Of a stretch of DNA of 64,000 bases, positions 45,861-55,258 are shown piece after piece. The position numbers and the translations under genes are program-made. The DNA is from Ignavibacteriales bacterium (GTDB lineage Bacteria; Bacteroidota; Ignavibacteria; Ignavibacteriales; Ignavibacteriaceae): positions 62,001-126,000 of the forward strand of contig JADJNX010000023.1 of the NCBI GenBank assembly GCA_016714125.1. The letters run 5' to 3'. The notes below the pieces were generated by a model, which saw nothing but the letters and a program-made list of their open reading frames with translations, ran no database searches and was not told the origin of the DNA. Every line of letters begins with the position of its first letter. Position 1 is the stretch's first letter.

Positions 45861-47078
45861 CTAATATTTATTCAGAATAAATCTGATTCGTTCACCTTTG
45901 CCGTCAATTCCATTGCGGACAGGAATATCAAAAATTTCACATAACAGTGGGTAAATATCGATATTCCGCAATGTACCGGTTTTATAATTTTTTCGGAATG
46001 ATGGTCCCATAGCAACAAACAACCCGTGCATATCAAGTTCACCATTCTCATATCCATGATTCCCTTTGGCATTCCATTCCTGGAATCGTTTCTGAGCTTT
46101 GGTATCTCCTGCTTCCCAACCTAAATCAGTAAATAAAATAAGATCAGAAAATAGTGGACTTGATGAGAAATGATAAAAGTCGGGGACTTCACTTTTTTTG
46201 TAAACCTTGTAGTGTTTTTCATTAGATTTCAGTTTGTTGTAAACTTCATCCAATCTCCCTTTTTCAGGCTGGATTAAACAAAATGTACTCCAGTTCCAGT
46301 AGGCCACCTTTTCATCACCCAATATTTCTTCAATATTTACATATTTATCACTGCTGATCTCAGTCATGCCATGATCGGTGACAAAAATCAGATTGGTTGA
46401 ATCGATCAAATTTATCTCGGCGAGTTTATCCATCAAATACCCCGCCATCCCGTCAAGTAAATTAACAGCATAATTCAGACTATCAGAATTTGGACCAAAA
46501 TTCTGTCCGTACGTATCAGTTGCGTCGAAATAAACAGTTAAAAATCTTGGACGATCTTTTTGAGGGAGTTTTAGCCATTCAATCAATCCATCAACCCTTA
46601 ACTTGTAGGGGAGATAATGGTCATAATCCTTAAAATATCTTGGCCTCCTATATTCCAGATTCACCTCTGAACCGGGCCAGAAAAAACTTGCAGCAATAAT
46701 CCCGTTTCGTTGAGCTGTTTCCCAAAATGCTTCCCCTTTATACCATCTTGACTCTCTGACCTGGATTGAGTCAGATATCTTATATGTTTTATTAGTGACA
46801 GGATCATAGAAGGTGTTGGCAATAATTCCATGATTTTCAGGATACATGCCGGTAATGATTGAAGTATGGTTTGGAAAGGTTTTAGTCGGATAAACAGGCA
46901 TCAGTGAAAGTGCTTTGACACCATTATCTGCTACTTTCTGCAGGTTTGGTGTCAATCCCCGATTCATGTAATCATGTCTGAAACCATCAAACGAGATCAG
47001 GATTGTGTAGGGTGCCTGCGAGAAAATTATCGCCTGAGAAAGGAGAAGGAAGTAGAATATTTTAGTCATTATTTTCAT
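45861..47078 (-). CDS. Alkaline phosphatase superfamily nucleotide pyrophosphatase/phosphodiesterase (ENPP-like)
   Basis: 405 residues with signal peptide (KIFYFLLLSQAIIFSQ), so periplasmic or secreted. ENPP enzymes hydrolyse nucleotide phosphodiesters with two zinc ions. Seen: first metal Asp in TILISFDGFRHDY, nucleophile Thr in VYPTKTFPNHTSIITGMYPE, the TDHGM metal pair in FVTDHGMTEI, and GNHGYENGELDMHGLF. The motif normally DxxGHxxGP reads DTYGQNFGPNS here, so a zinc-binding His is replaced by Gln (see findings). Substrate not assignable. ATG at 47078 chosen over the TTG before it. Confidence 0.85.
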   Translation of the reverse strand: MKIMTKIFYFLLLSQAIIFSQAPYTILISFDGFRHDYMNRGLTPNLQKVADNGVKALSLMPVYPTKTFPNHTSIITGMYPENHGIIANTFYDPVTNKTYKISDSIQVRESRWYKGEAFWETAQRNGIIAASFFWPGSEVNLEYRRPRYFKDYDHYLPYKLRVDGLIEWLKLPQKDRPRFLTVYFDATDTYGQNFGPNSDSLNYAVNLLDGMAGYLMDKLAEINLIDSTNLIFVTDHGMTEISSDKYVNIEEILGDEKVAYWNWSTFCLIQPEKGRLDEVYNKLKSNEKHYKVYKKSEVPDFYHFSSSPLFSDLILFTDLGWEAGDTKAQKRFQEWNAKGNHGYENGELDMHGLFVAMGPSFRKNYKTGTLRNIDIYPLLCEIFDIPVRNGIDGKGERIRFILNKY

Positions 47079-47186
47079 CAAATTTTCAGAAAAATCATCT
47101 TTAAAGATAATGATTTTCCGGATTCTGATTATTCCCTCGCGTTTCTTAAATTTGAATAGTAAAAAATAATAATTCCGGAGTATTAA

Positions 47187-48029
47187 TTGTCAGAAAAGAA
47201 GATAAAGATTGCGATAATCGACCTTTATAATGGGGAAGCCAATCAGGGAATGCGGTGTATCCAGGATCATATTTACGAAATAGATACCCTTTATGAGGAT
47301 GTCCCCGTAGAATATACAATCTTTGATTCAAGGTTAAAGGGTGATATTCCGGACCTGAGTCACGACATCTATATCTCGTCCGGTGGCCCCGGCAGTCCAT
47401 TCGAAGATGAGGGAAGGAAGTGGGAGTCTGATTACTTCAACCTGCTCGATAAAATTTACAATAACAATCAAACCTCCGCTGAAAAGAAACATATCTTTTT
47501 TATATGTCACTCTTTCCAAATGATGGCTCGATTTTTTGAGCTCGGCGATGTTGTACAAAGAGAAAAAAAATCGTTTGGGATTATCCCCTTTTCTCTCACA
47601 GAAGATGGTAAAAAAGATCCAATTTTCTCCCATATGGACAATCCGTTTTACGGTGCCGACTTCAGAGGATGGCAGGTAATTCACCCAAACAAGACAAAAT
47701 TTGACCAACTTGGCGCAAAAATACTAAGCATGGAGATTGAGCCCGCTGCTTTTTATGTCGAACCCGCCATGATGGCGATAAGAATATCGGATGAGATAAT
47801 CGGCACACAGTTTCACCCCGAAGCTGATACACCGAGTATGTATTATCATTTCCGCCACCCTGAAAGAAAAGTTCAGGTTCTTGAACAGTATGGCGAAAAA
47901 GCATATTATGACATGATCGCACACCTCGAAAATCCTGAAAACATAAATAAAACTAAAAGAACTGTTTTACCCGGATTTCTAAAAAATGCCATTGAAACGC
48001 TTAGAGTCAACACTCACTCATTAGTTTGA
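47187..48029 (+). CDS. Class I glutamine amidotransferase-like protein
   Basis: 280 residues from TTG (GGAG 8 bp before). The type 1 GATase fold: oxyanion segment ISSGGPGSPFEDEG, nucleophile Cys107 in FFICHSFQMMARF, and the His-Glu pair in GTQFHPEADTPS. The final 50 residues (PENINKTKRTVLPGFLKNAI) are outside the core. These stand-alone proteins resemble GMP synthase GATase domains; their amidation target is usually unknown. It has its own terminator. Confidence 0.85.
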   Translation: MSEKKIKIAIIDLYNGEANQGMRCIQDHIYEIDTLYEDVPVEYTIFDSRLKGDIPDLSHDIYISSGGPGSPFEDEGRKWESDYFNLLDKIYNNNQTSAEKKHIFFICHSFQMMARFFELGDVVQREKKSFGIIPFSLTEDGKKDPIFSHMDNPFYGADFRGWQVIHPNKTKFDQLGAKILSMEIEPAAFYVEPAMMAIRISDEIIGTQFHPEADTPSMYYHFRHPERKVQVLEQYGEKAYYDMIAHLENPENINKTKRTVLPGFLKNAIETLRVNTHSLV

Positions 48030-48051
48030 CCGTTCCTGTAAAATATTGTAC

Positions 48052-48097
48052 CCGTGAAACTGGATTTTTATTAAGTTAGGTCTCACGGGTTTTTTTA
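48052..48097 (+). terminator. Rho-independent terminator after the amidotransferase gene
   Basis: CCCGTGA at 48052-48058 pairs perfectly with TCACGGG at 48084-48090, followed by T7 (48091-48097), 22 bp after the stop. The 25-base loop is long but AT-rich. Confidence 0.8.
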
Positions 48098-48115
48098 TTT
48101 AAAAGGACTATACTC

Positions 48116-51100
48116 ATGATCAAATCCCTTTTCCCTCTGCTGATAATTGCTCTTTCCGGCTTTATCCACGCCCAGGAATCCCATTCACCTGATGCTTTGA
48201 TGCTCAGGTTCCCGGATATCTCAAAAGACAAAATTGTCTTCTCTTACGCAGGTGACCTCTATTCTGTCCCAAAGACAGGTGGCACTGCAACCAGACTAAC
48301 TTCTGTTGCCGGAAGTGAAGCCTATGCAAAATTTTCACCAAACGGTGACAAAATAGCGTTTTCCGGAAATTACGACGGAAATGTCGATATCTATACCATC
48401 CCTTCATCAGGTGGTGTACCGGTTAGATTAACCCATAATCCGACCCCGGACATGGTAAACGAATGGTTTGTCGATGGCAACTCGATCCTTTTCCGTTCAC
48501 AACAAAACTCTCCTTCTTACAGATACAACAAACTTTGGAAACAACCTGTTAAGGGTGGCATGCCTGAACTTTTGCCACTTGAATATGGCGAGTTTGCATC
48601 TGTTAGCCCCGATGGTAAAAAATTGCCTTTCAGACGATTGCAGTTGAAAACAGGACATGGAAACGCTATCGTGGTGGAATGACAAGTGTCATCTGGATTT
48701 ACGATATCCAAAACAACACTTCAGAAAAAATCGCTGAGCATGAAGCTTCCAACGGTATTCCGATGTGGTTGGGCGACCGTATTTTCTTCTTGTCCGACCG
48801 TGACGGGAATAAAAAACTTAATATTTGGAGCTACAACACCTCGACCAAAGAAGTGAAGCAACATACATTTTTTGATGAATATGATGTAAAGTGGCCTTCA
48901 GCCGGTGAAGATGAAATTGTTTTCGAAAATGGCGGGAAATTGCTGGTCCTGAATGTGGTAACAGGCAAAACCAGTGAAGTGAAGGTAATGATTCCTTCCG
49001 ATCTGCCACAGATTAGACCAACCTTAAAAAATCTTCAGAGATTTATAAGTAATTTTGAAATTTCAAGAGATGGTAAAAGGGCTGCTTTTGAAGCCAGAGG
49101 AGAACTCTTCTCTGTGCCGGCAAAAGATGGTGTTACCAGAAATCTGACCAACACTTCGGGTGTTGCCGAAAGAGAACCCACATGGTCACCAGATGGTAAA
49201 CATATAGCATATTTTTCAGACGCATCGGGTGAATATGAACTCTACATCATCCCTGCAGATGGTAAAGGAGATGCAAAAAAACTCACTGATCTTGGTGAAA
49301 GTTATAAACAGGGAATCTTTTGGTCACCTGACAACAAAAAAATTGTATTTAACGACAACTTTGGCACCTTGTTTATTCACTCCCTTGAGAACAACAAAAC
49401 AACAAAAATTGACAAAAACAATTATGGTTATTTTTTCAACATAAGCTGGTCATCAGACAGCAAGTGGGTCGCATACGACAATAACACTCAGTATGCTCAC
49501 TCAACCATCTTTGTATATAATGTCGATTCGGGTGAGTCAAAACAGCTTTTCTCCGATTTCTACAACTGCTCGTTGCCGGTATTTGATCCCAAAGGTGATT
49601 ATCTCTATTTCTATGGAATGAAAAACTTTGATGCAACATATTCCGATCAGGACCCAACCTGGGTATATAACAACTCAACAAATCTTTATGCAGTCACCCT
49701 TCGTGATACTGTAAAAGATATCTTCGCTCTTAAAAACGATGAAGGTGAAATGAAAGAAGAGAAAAAAGAGGATGCCAAGAAGGAAGACGCAAAAAAGGAT
49801 GAGAAAAAAGACGAATCCAAAAAAGATGATAAAGCTGATGTAAAGAAGGAAGATAAATCGATAAAAATCGATTTTAACAACCTCGAAAGCAGAACCACCC
49901 TTATTAAAAAGCTTGGAAATGCCGGTGGAATGTATGCAGCAGAAGGTAAAGTTTTCTACATCCATTTTTCCGGAGCCAACAGCTGGAATACCGAAGGTGG
50001 TACCCTCTGGCTGTTTGATCTCGACAAAAGAGAACACAAAGAAGTTACAAAAGGAGTAAACCAGTTCAGAATTTCAGCTGATGGTAAAAAAATCCTTGTG
50101 CAAACTCCTGACCGTTCCTACTCAATCATTGATGCCGCACCGGGTGCCAAGGTTGCTGATGGTAAACTCGGCTTTGCCGATATGAATGCAACAGTTGACC
50201 CAAAACTCGAGTGGCAGCAGATATTTAACGACGCTTGGAGAATTGAACGCGATTTCTTTTATGATCCCGGAATGCACGGACTGGACTGGAAGAAAATGAA
50301 AGAGCGTTACGGGAAATTACTCCCTTATGTTGCTCATCGAAATGATCTTAATTATGTAATTGGTGAAATGATTGCCGAGCTTAACGTCTCACATGCCTAT
50401 GTTGGCGGTGGTGATATGGAGAACCCTAAAGCATCTTCAGTTGGAGTTCTCGGATGTGATTTTGAACCGGATTATAACGCCGGTTACTACAAAATCACAA
50501 AGATTTACGAACCCTCTCCTTGGGATGCCTCTGAAGTGAGATCACCCCTTAGATCACCGGGTCTGAATGTAAAAGTAGGCGACTACATAATTGCAGTTAA
50601 TGGCGTTGCAGTAGATATGAAAACCGATCCATGGAAAGCTTTCCAGGGTCTCGCAGGTAAAACCATTGTTCTCACCATTAACTCAAAACCGGAAAAAACA
50701 GGCTCAAGGGATATCCTTGTAAAACCCGATGATGGTGAACAGACTCTCAGATATCGTGCATGGATCGAAAATAACCGTAAAAAAGTGGATGAAGCGACCA
50801 ATGGAAAAGTTGGTTACATCTATGTCCCCAGCACAGGTATTGACGGTCAAACAGACCTCTACATGCAGTTTATGGGACAACTGGAAAAAGAAGCCCTCAT
50901 CATAGATGAAAGATTTAACAGTGGTGGTCAGATCCCTGATAGATTTATCGAATTGCTAAATCGTAAACTCTACAACTACTGGGTTAGAAATGGATTTGAA
51001 GACTGGCATACACCATTTGTTGGTCATTTTGGTCCAAAAGTTATGTTAATCAATGGCTGGTCGGGCTCAGGCGGTGATGCATTCCCTGCCTACTTCAAGG

Positions 51101-51408
51101 CTGCCGGACTCGGAAAACTTGTTGGTAAAAGAACCTGGGGTGGACTCGTTGGAATCAGCGGTGGTCCAGGACTTATTGACGGCGGATTTGTTACTGCCCC
51201 ATCCTTTGGTTACAGAGAACTAAATGGTGAGCTTGGAATTGAAGGTTATGGAGTTGATCCTGACTTTGATGTCGAGAATTATCCTCACGAACTTGCAAAA
51301 GGAAACGATCAGCAACTTAACAAAGCGATTGATTTGATGCTTGAAGCTCTGAAAAACAATCCTCCAAAAAAACCGGGTAAAGTTAAATATCCCGACAAAT
51401 CGAAATAA
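48116..51408 (+). CDS. Tricorn-like S41 peptidase with PD40 propeller, one frameshift
   Basis: Signal peptide MIKSLFPLLIIALSGFIHAQ, then WD40-like PD40 beta-propeller repeats (FSPNGDKIAFSGNYDGNVDI, TWSPDGKHIAYFSDASGEYE). The first 188 residues end at 48682 out of frame. Adding one A to the A6 run at 48617-48622 gives KKIAFQTIAVENRTWKRYRG and links to the remaining 909 residues. Total about 1097, typical for the family. C-terminal part: PDZ-like domain (VKVGDYIIAVNGVAVDMKTD) and S41 catalytic core with Ser in NGWSGSGGDAFP. A Lys/Glu/Asp-rich insert (49738-49869) interrupts the second propeller. Probably a periplasmic peptidase that degrades peptides. Confidence 0.88.
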
Positions 51409-51413
51409 TTGCA

Positions 51414-51453
51414 CAAAAAAAAGGCTGCCTCCAAATCGGGGCAGCCTTTTTTT
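51414..51453. terminator. Bidirectional rho-independent terminator
   Basis: GGCTGCC (51423-51429) and GGCAGCC (51440-51446) form a perfect 7-bp stem, with an A run before and a T run after it. It sits between the convergent S41 peptidase gene and the haem-binding protein gene, so it can stop both. Confidence 0.9.
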
Positions 51454-51467
51454 ATAAAACTAAAACC

Positions 51468-51998
51468 TTAATATTTCTCGCCTTCGGCTTTTTCTCTTTT
51501 GTCTCTGCCGGTCTCACTTTTATTTGATTCCTTAATCTCCTTAAATTCCTGGGCACCGGGTGTGGGAGTGTTACTAAAAGTTTTCTGCAAACCCTTTATC
51601 AATTCCGCTTTTTCCATAATCGTAAGGTCGGCTTCTGCATGAAGAATTAAATAATCGGAAAGGGGCATTTCACCTTTTTGAAGTACTTCAATTGCTTCTT
51701 CAGGTTCTTTTGTTCCGAGGGGATAATCTGAGAAATTAAAATGTCTGCGACCATTATAAACATGATTGTAAACTCTCCAGGAGACTGGAGCTACATAAGA
51801 ATACCACGGCCAATTGGTTTCGTTACTATGACAGTCAAAACAGGCTCTTTTAGCAAGTTCCCTTGTCCTTGGAGAATCCCAATTTGGTTCCCCCCTCACT
51901 ACAGGATTTGTATGGTCAACCTGGAATATCTGAATAAGAAGGAAGATTGCTCCAACACCTATTCCCGCGTATTTAAAAATTTTTCTTGGTGATACCAT
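51468..51998 (-). CDS. Haem-binding domain protein (single CxxCH)
   Basis: 176 residues. N-terminal membrane anchor (IGVGAIFLLIQIFQV, about 13-27), then WDSPRTRELAKRACFDCHSN with the c-type haem motif at Cys53-Cys56-His57, and WPWYSYVAPVSWRVYNHV, the conserved core of the Haem_bd family. The C-terminal 40 residues are charged and disordered (KEIKESNKSETGRDKREKAE). Located in the periplasm facing side; probably an electron-transfer or haem-sensing protein. Partner unknown. The gene shares its direction with the DUF2809 gene next to it. Confidence 0.88.
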   Translation of the reverse strand: MVSPRKIFKYAGIGVGAIFLLIQIFQVDHTNPVVRGEPNWDSPRTRELAKRACFDCHSNETNWPWYSYVAPVSWRVYNHVYNGRRHFNFSDYPLGTKEPEEAIEVLQKGEMPLSDYLILHAEADLTIMEKAELIKGLQKTFSNTPTPGAQEFKEIKESNKSETGRDKREKAEGEKY

Positions 51999-52007
51999 TA
52001 AAATTCC

Positions 52008-52382
52008 TTAAAATTTGATTTTTTCGTATGAACCATCAAGTCTGGGAATCACCTGAATGTCAACAAACAAGGCGAAGGCAAGTGCAGATGCGTAGAACAC
52101 AAAGTCGAGGGGATCGAAAAGGCTCCCAAACAGAACCAAATCAAAATATTGAGCCACTTCAATACATGAAGCTAAAATGAATATGATAATTGCCTTTGCA
52201 AATTTATTACCACTTATCTTTTTGAAGAGCACACTCAAAAAATATGCGACAATAACTACACAAATCTCCAACGCATAGTTATTAATAAAACCATCAAAAG
52301 GTCCACCATAACCATCGAGTAGGAGATAGTAAGTTCCCGCCGCTCCTGCGGAAAAAATCAAAATTAAGAATAGCCGGATCAA
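52008..52382 (-). CDS. DUF2809 (VanZ-like) membrane protein
   Basis: 124 residues, four membrane helices: LFLILIFSAGAAGTYYLLL, YALEICVVIVAYFLSVLF, AKAIIIFILASCIEVAQYF and PLDFVFYASALAFALFVDI. The conserved pair Glu-(x)2-Gln in CIEVAQYFD and the Asp in LFDPLDFVFYA match the DUF2809 signature. Function is unknown for the family. The stop lies 9 bp before the haem-binding gene start, suggesting co-transcription. Confidence 0.78.
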   Translation of the reverse strand: MIRLFLILIFSAGAAGTYYLLLDGYGGPFDGFINNYALEICVVIVAYFLSVLFKKISGNKFAKAIIIFILASCIEVAQYFDLVLFGSLFDPLDFVFYASALAFALFVDIQVIPRLDGSYEKIKF

Positions 52383-52500
52383 ATTATGGGTTCCTTTAGT
52401 GCAAATATCACAACTGAAAAGGGTAAAGAGACAATTTCACTCAAATTAAATAGAATCAACCGCTATATTAACAAAGATTTATCAAATTCCCAAATTAAAT

Positions 52501-54033
52501 TTAGAATCTGTTAACCATTTTTAATTCAATTCCTCTAAATTCGGGTTCATATCTGCAAACTCCACCGATGCAGATCACCCCGGCTTGCCTCGACCCGGCA
52601 AGAAGACTTAAATCTGTGTGCTCACCAATTTTGATTGTTCCCTGAATGTAGTTCCATAACAACCTGACCGTGTTGCCCGTTACAGGTTCCGATGTTTTCA
52701 TCTCCATCACCCACGCAATTGAATACCGTGGCGAACGGAGATACTCAAGTGCTAAAACATCCGTAAAATAATTTGCTGATGTAGTCCTGTTTTCTGTCTG
52801 CTGATGTTCGACGATTAGGCGGAGAGTATTAATCGGATCAAATGAATATCTGATATCCAGAACACCCGTGTAATTCTGTGTGTTTTCCTCAAGTTCCTCA
52901 TTATATCCAAAGGCAAAAATTGTTTTTAGATCATCCGACCAGACATTTGAATACTGCCCTGAAACTTCACGGTGGCGGAGTCTTGGGTCAAGATTTTGTC
53001 CAAGTATTCTCTGAATATATGAATCCTTACCAAGTGTTTTGGTTTCAGAATATTGAAGAAGTAATGAAGAAGCAGAAGTGAAGTTTAAATTTGCTTCTAT
53101 TTGGAATCCTTGTTCATTATCTGCATCCAAAGTTGAAGGATGTCTGTTAAACAATTGGTAAGTATAATCTTTTCTTGTGGAGGGGGGTTGGTTATAGTTA
53201 ACGGTTTGATCGTTACTCTTAAACCCAAAATTATCGTACAATTTATATTCACCCGTCAAGGAATAATCACCCAGGTAGTAGGAAGCAGACGCATATAATC
53301 CTTTACCAATAAAACTCTCGGTGCTGTTGAATATCCTGTTTTGAATGTCGGCGTTCTTTTTGAGACCATATTCAACATATCCATCAAATCCCTCAAATGA
53401 GGTTTGCAGCCTCAGGGCACCAACATCTGTCCTTGTAGCCGGGTCATAGTCAGGTTTGTTTGAGGCAAAGGTGGCACCGGCTTTAAGCCATTTTAGACCC
53501 CTGTACTCAAGGTCAGCCAGGTAGAGGAAGTCTTTCCTCTCATTTTCTGAATTGGCTGCTGTTCCTGTAAGTGCCGTCATTCTAAAATTTGCATAATTAA
53601 CTTTAACCAGCATGCCAAGCAAGTTATTATCTAGTCTGAGATTTCTATCCTCATAACTTTTTAAGATCATTCCTCTGCCAATCATCGCATAATAATTACC
53701 GGCGGTTATCTCAATGTTGGTCTTTTTGCTTCCAAAATTGACAGTGAAATATTTAAATGCGATATCGGAATAATTTTCTTTACCCCGGCTTATAGCGGGA
53801 CTGGGGTCATTTGGCTGGAATGTTTCGTATCTTATTCCCGCAGAAAAGTTTTCATATCTGTAGTCGATATTTAACCAGTCTTCAAAAATTGCTCTTTTAA
53901 GTTCGAGATCGTATGAAGCTTTCATCTGGTTGAACATACTGACTCCCTGTGGGAGTTTTGGCGCCGGGATATCCTGAGAAAATAGAACACCCGTAAAGAA
54001 TATCATTGACAAACAGAGTAAAGATATTCTCAT
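52501..54033 (-). CDS. DUF6029-family outer-membrane beta-barrel protein
   Basis: 510 residues. Signal peptide MRISLLCLSMIFFTGVLFSQ, then alternating-residue amphipathic strands throughout (YRYENFSAGIRYETFQPND, YASASYYLGDYSLTGEYKLY), ending with Phe (MVNRF), as outer-membrane barrels do. The N-terminal GVSMFNQMKASYDLELKRA region and NYYAMIGRGMILKSYEDR are conserved in DUF6029. Location is therefore the outer membrane; the function is unknown. Its start overlaps the tlpA stop as ATGA, tying it to the Omp28/T9SS/TlpA module. Confidence 0.82.
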   Translation of the reverse strand: MRISLLCLSMIFFTGVLFSQDIPAPKLPQGVSMFNQMKASYDLELKRAIFEDWLNIDYRYENFSAGIRYETFQPNDPSPAISRGKENYSDIAFKYFTVNFGSKKTNIEITAGNYYAMIGRGMILKSYEDRNLRLDNNLLGMLVKVNYANFRMTALTGTAANSENERKDFLYLADLEYRGLKWLKAGATFASNKPDYDPATRTDVGALRLQTSFEGFDGYVEYGLKKNADIQNRIFNSTESFIGKGLYASASYYLGDYSLTGEYKLYDNFGFKSNDQTVNYNQPPSTRKDYTYQLFNRHPSTLDADNEQGFQIEANLNFTSASSLLLQYSETKTLGKDSYIQRILGQNLDPRLRHREVSGQYSNVWSDDLKTIFAFGYNEELEENTQNYTGVLDIRYSFDPINTLRLIVEHQQTENRTTSANYFTDVLALEYLRSPRYSIAWVMEMKTSEPVTGNTVRLLWNYIQGTIKIGEHTDLSLLAGSRQAGVICIGGVCRYEPEFRGIELKMVNRF

Positions 54034-54522
54034 AAAACCGCACCGAGAATTTCCACTAACTTCTCTTTAAGTTGAATTTCATCGCCTTTTTTATACCCGG
54101 AGTGAGAATAAACAATTTCACCTTTTGAATCGATAATTACTGTAAACGGTACTGTTGTGGCATAATATATTCTGGCGACATCTGAATTTGTATCAAGAAG
54201 TACGGGAACAGACAGTTTTTTTGCCTTCACAAACGGTTCAACCTTTGCAACACTCCTTTCACCATCCACTGAAATGGCAAAGGCTTTAAGCCCCTGATCT
54301 TTCAGTTCCTCATAAATTTTTCAATTTCGGGAAGTTCTTCGATGCAGGGTTTGCACCATGTAGCCCAAAAACTGATCAAAATTGGACCCTGTCCCAGGCT
54401 GTCTTCCAGCGAGATTATGTCTCCATCAAGATTTTCAAGCCTGAATCCGGGAGCTATTTTCCCTTCCTGAGCAAGAGAGAGGTGGTAAACAGAAACATTA
54501 ATGCCGTAAGGAAATACTTCAT
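54030..54522 (-). CDS. TlpA-like thiol-disulfide oxidoreductase, two frameshifts
   Basis: ATG at 54522 overlaps the stop of the T9SS gene. Raw frames break twice: after TTSLLLR (another frame reads AQEGKIAPGFRLENLDGDII) and after EIEKF (another frame gives YEELKDQGLKAFAISVDGE). Both fit one missing base, the second in an A run near 54320. Repaired length 164 residues. Signal peptide at residues 1-19, thioredoxin fold with catalytic CKPC in FWATWCKPCIEELPE, and FTVIIDSKGEIVYSHSGYKK near the end. Probably keeps periplasmic or secreted cysteines in the right redox state, perhaps in its two neighbours. Confidence 0.8.
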
Positions 54523-55247
54523 TATTTCTCCAGGATCATTTTTTTGGTAACAGTGAATTTATCAGTTTTTAAGGTATAAAAGTAAACTCCCGAAGAAAGG
54601 TGGTTCATGTCGGTTTTCACCGAGTGGTTTCCCTGACCATAAAATCCATCGCTTATCACTGCAACCTCTTTTCCACTTGCATCGTAGAGGAGAAGTGAAA
54701 TATTAGTGCTTGAAGGGAGTGAAAAATTAATGGTAGTGGAAGGGTTAAATGGATTTGGATAATTCTGACCCAAAGAGAATCCGGAAATATTGGATTCTTC
54801 TTCAACCGACACAAGCACCGATGCAGCCGTCAACTCAACTTCATAAACTTCACCGGCATTGTTCATATTCACTGCCTTCACCGTAACATTAGCTGTACCG
54901 TGATTTGCAAATGAGAATACATGGACCGAAAAATCTCTGGTTTCACCCGGAAGGATTGGAGAACTGCCATAATCCTGAGTGGTTGCAACACTGTCAACAA
55001 ATGGAGCAAAACAACCCTCATCAAAACAGAGGGAAGAGGTCCAGTCGGTTGGCAACTGATCACGGGTTCGAAGTATATAAACGGTTTGAGGTACGGTGGA
55101 AATGTTTTTCAATTCAAAATCGAAAATCATCTCACTACCAAGTGTGTCGTTGACAACAGTATGATTTGGGATGAATTGGAAAGTCTGGGCGTCAGCTGTA
55201 ATCGTTAAAAATAGAAACAGTGATAACGCCAATATCGTTTTTTTCAT
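54522..55247 (-). CDS. T9SS-sorted small protein with a cysteine pair
   Basis: 241 residues from ATG at 55247 (an upstream in-frame Met lies inside the previous gene and is rejected). Signal peptide MKKTILALSLFLFLTITADA. The mature N-terminal domain (FDFELKNISTVPQTVYILRT; LPTDWTSSLCFDEGCFAP) carries a Cys-x4-Cys loop, followed by an Ig-like part and the sorting domain (QNYPNPFNPSTTINF, ending KKMILEK). Start 12 bp after the Omp28 gene; stop overlaps tlpA. Secreted, role unknown; the cysteine loop beside a thioredoxin is suggestive. Confidence 0.85.
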   Translation of the reverse strand: MKKTILALSLFLFLTITADAQTFQFIPNHTVVNDTLGSEMIFDFELKNISTVPQTVYILRTRDQLPTDWTSSLCFDEGCFAPFVDSVATTQDYGSSPILPGETRDFSVHVFSFANHGTANVTVKAVNMNNAGEVYEVELTAASVLVSVEEESNISGFSLGQNYPNPFNPSTTINFSLPSSTNISLLLYDASGKEVAVISDGFYGQGNHSVKTDMNHLSSGVYFYTLKTDKFTVTKKMILEK

Positions 55248-55258
55248 GGTCAACTTAG

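Noticed and set aside
48610..48690. Programmed ribosomal frameshift in the S41 peptidase
   Set aside because: An A run and frame shift are present, but there are many comparable breaks in unrelated genes, so sequence error is more likely.
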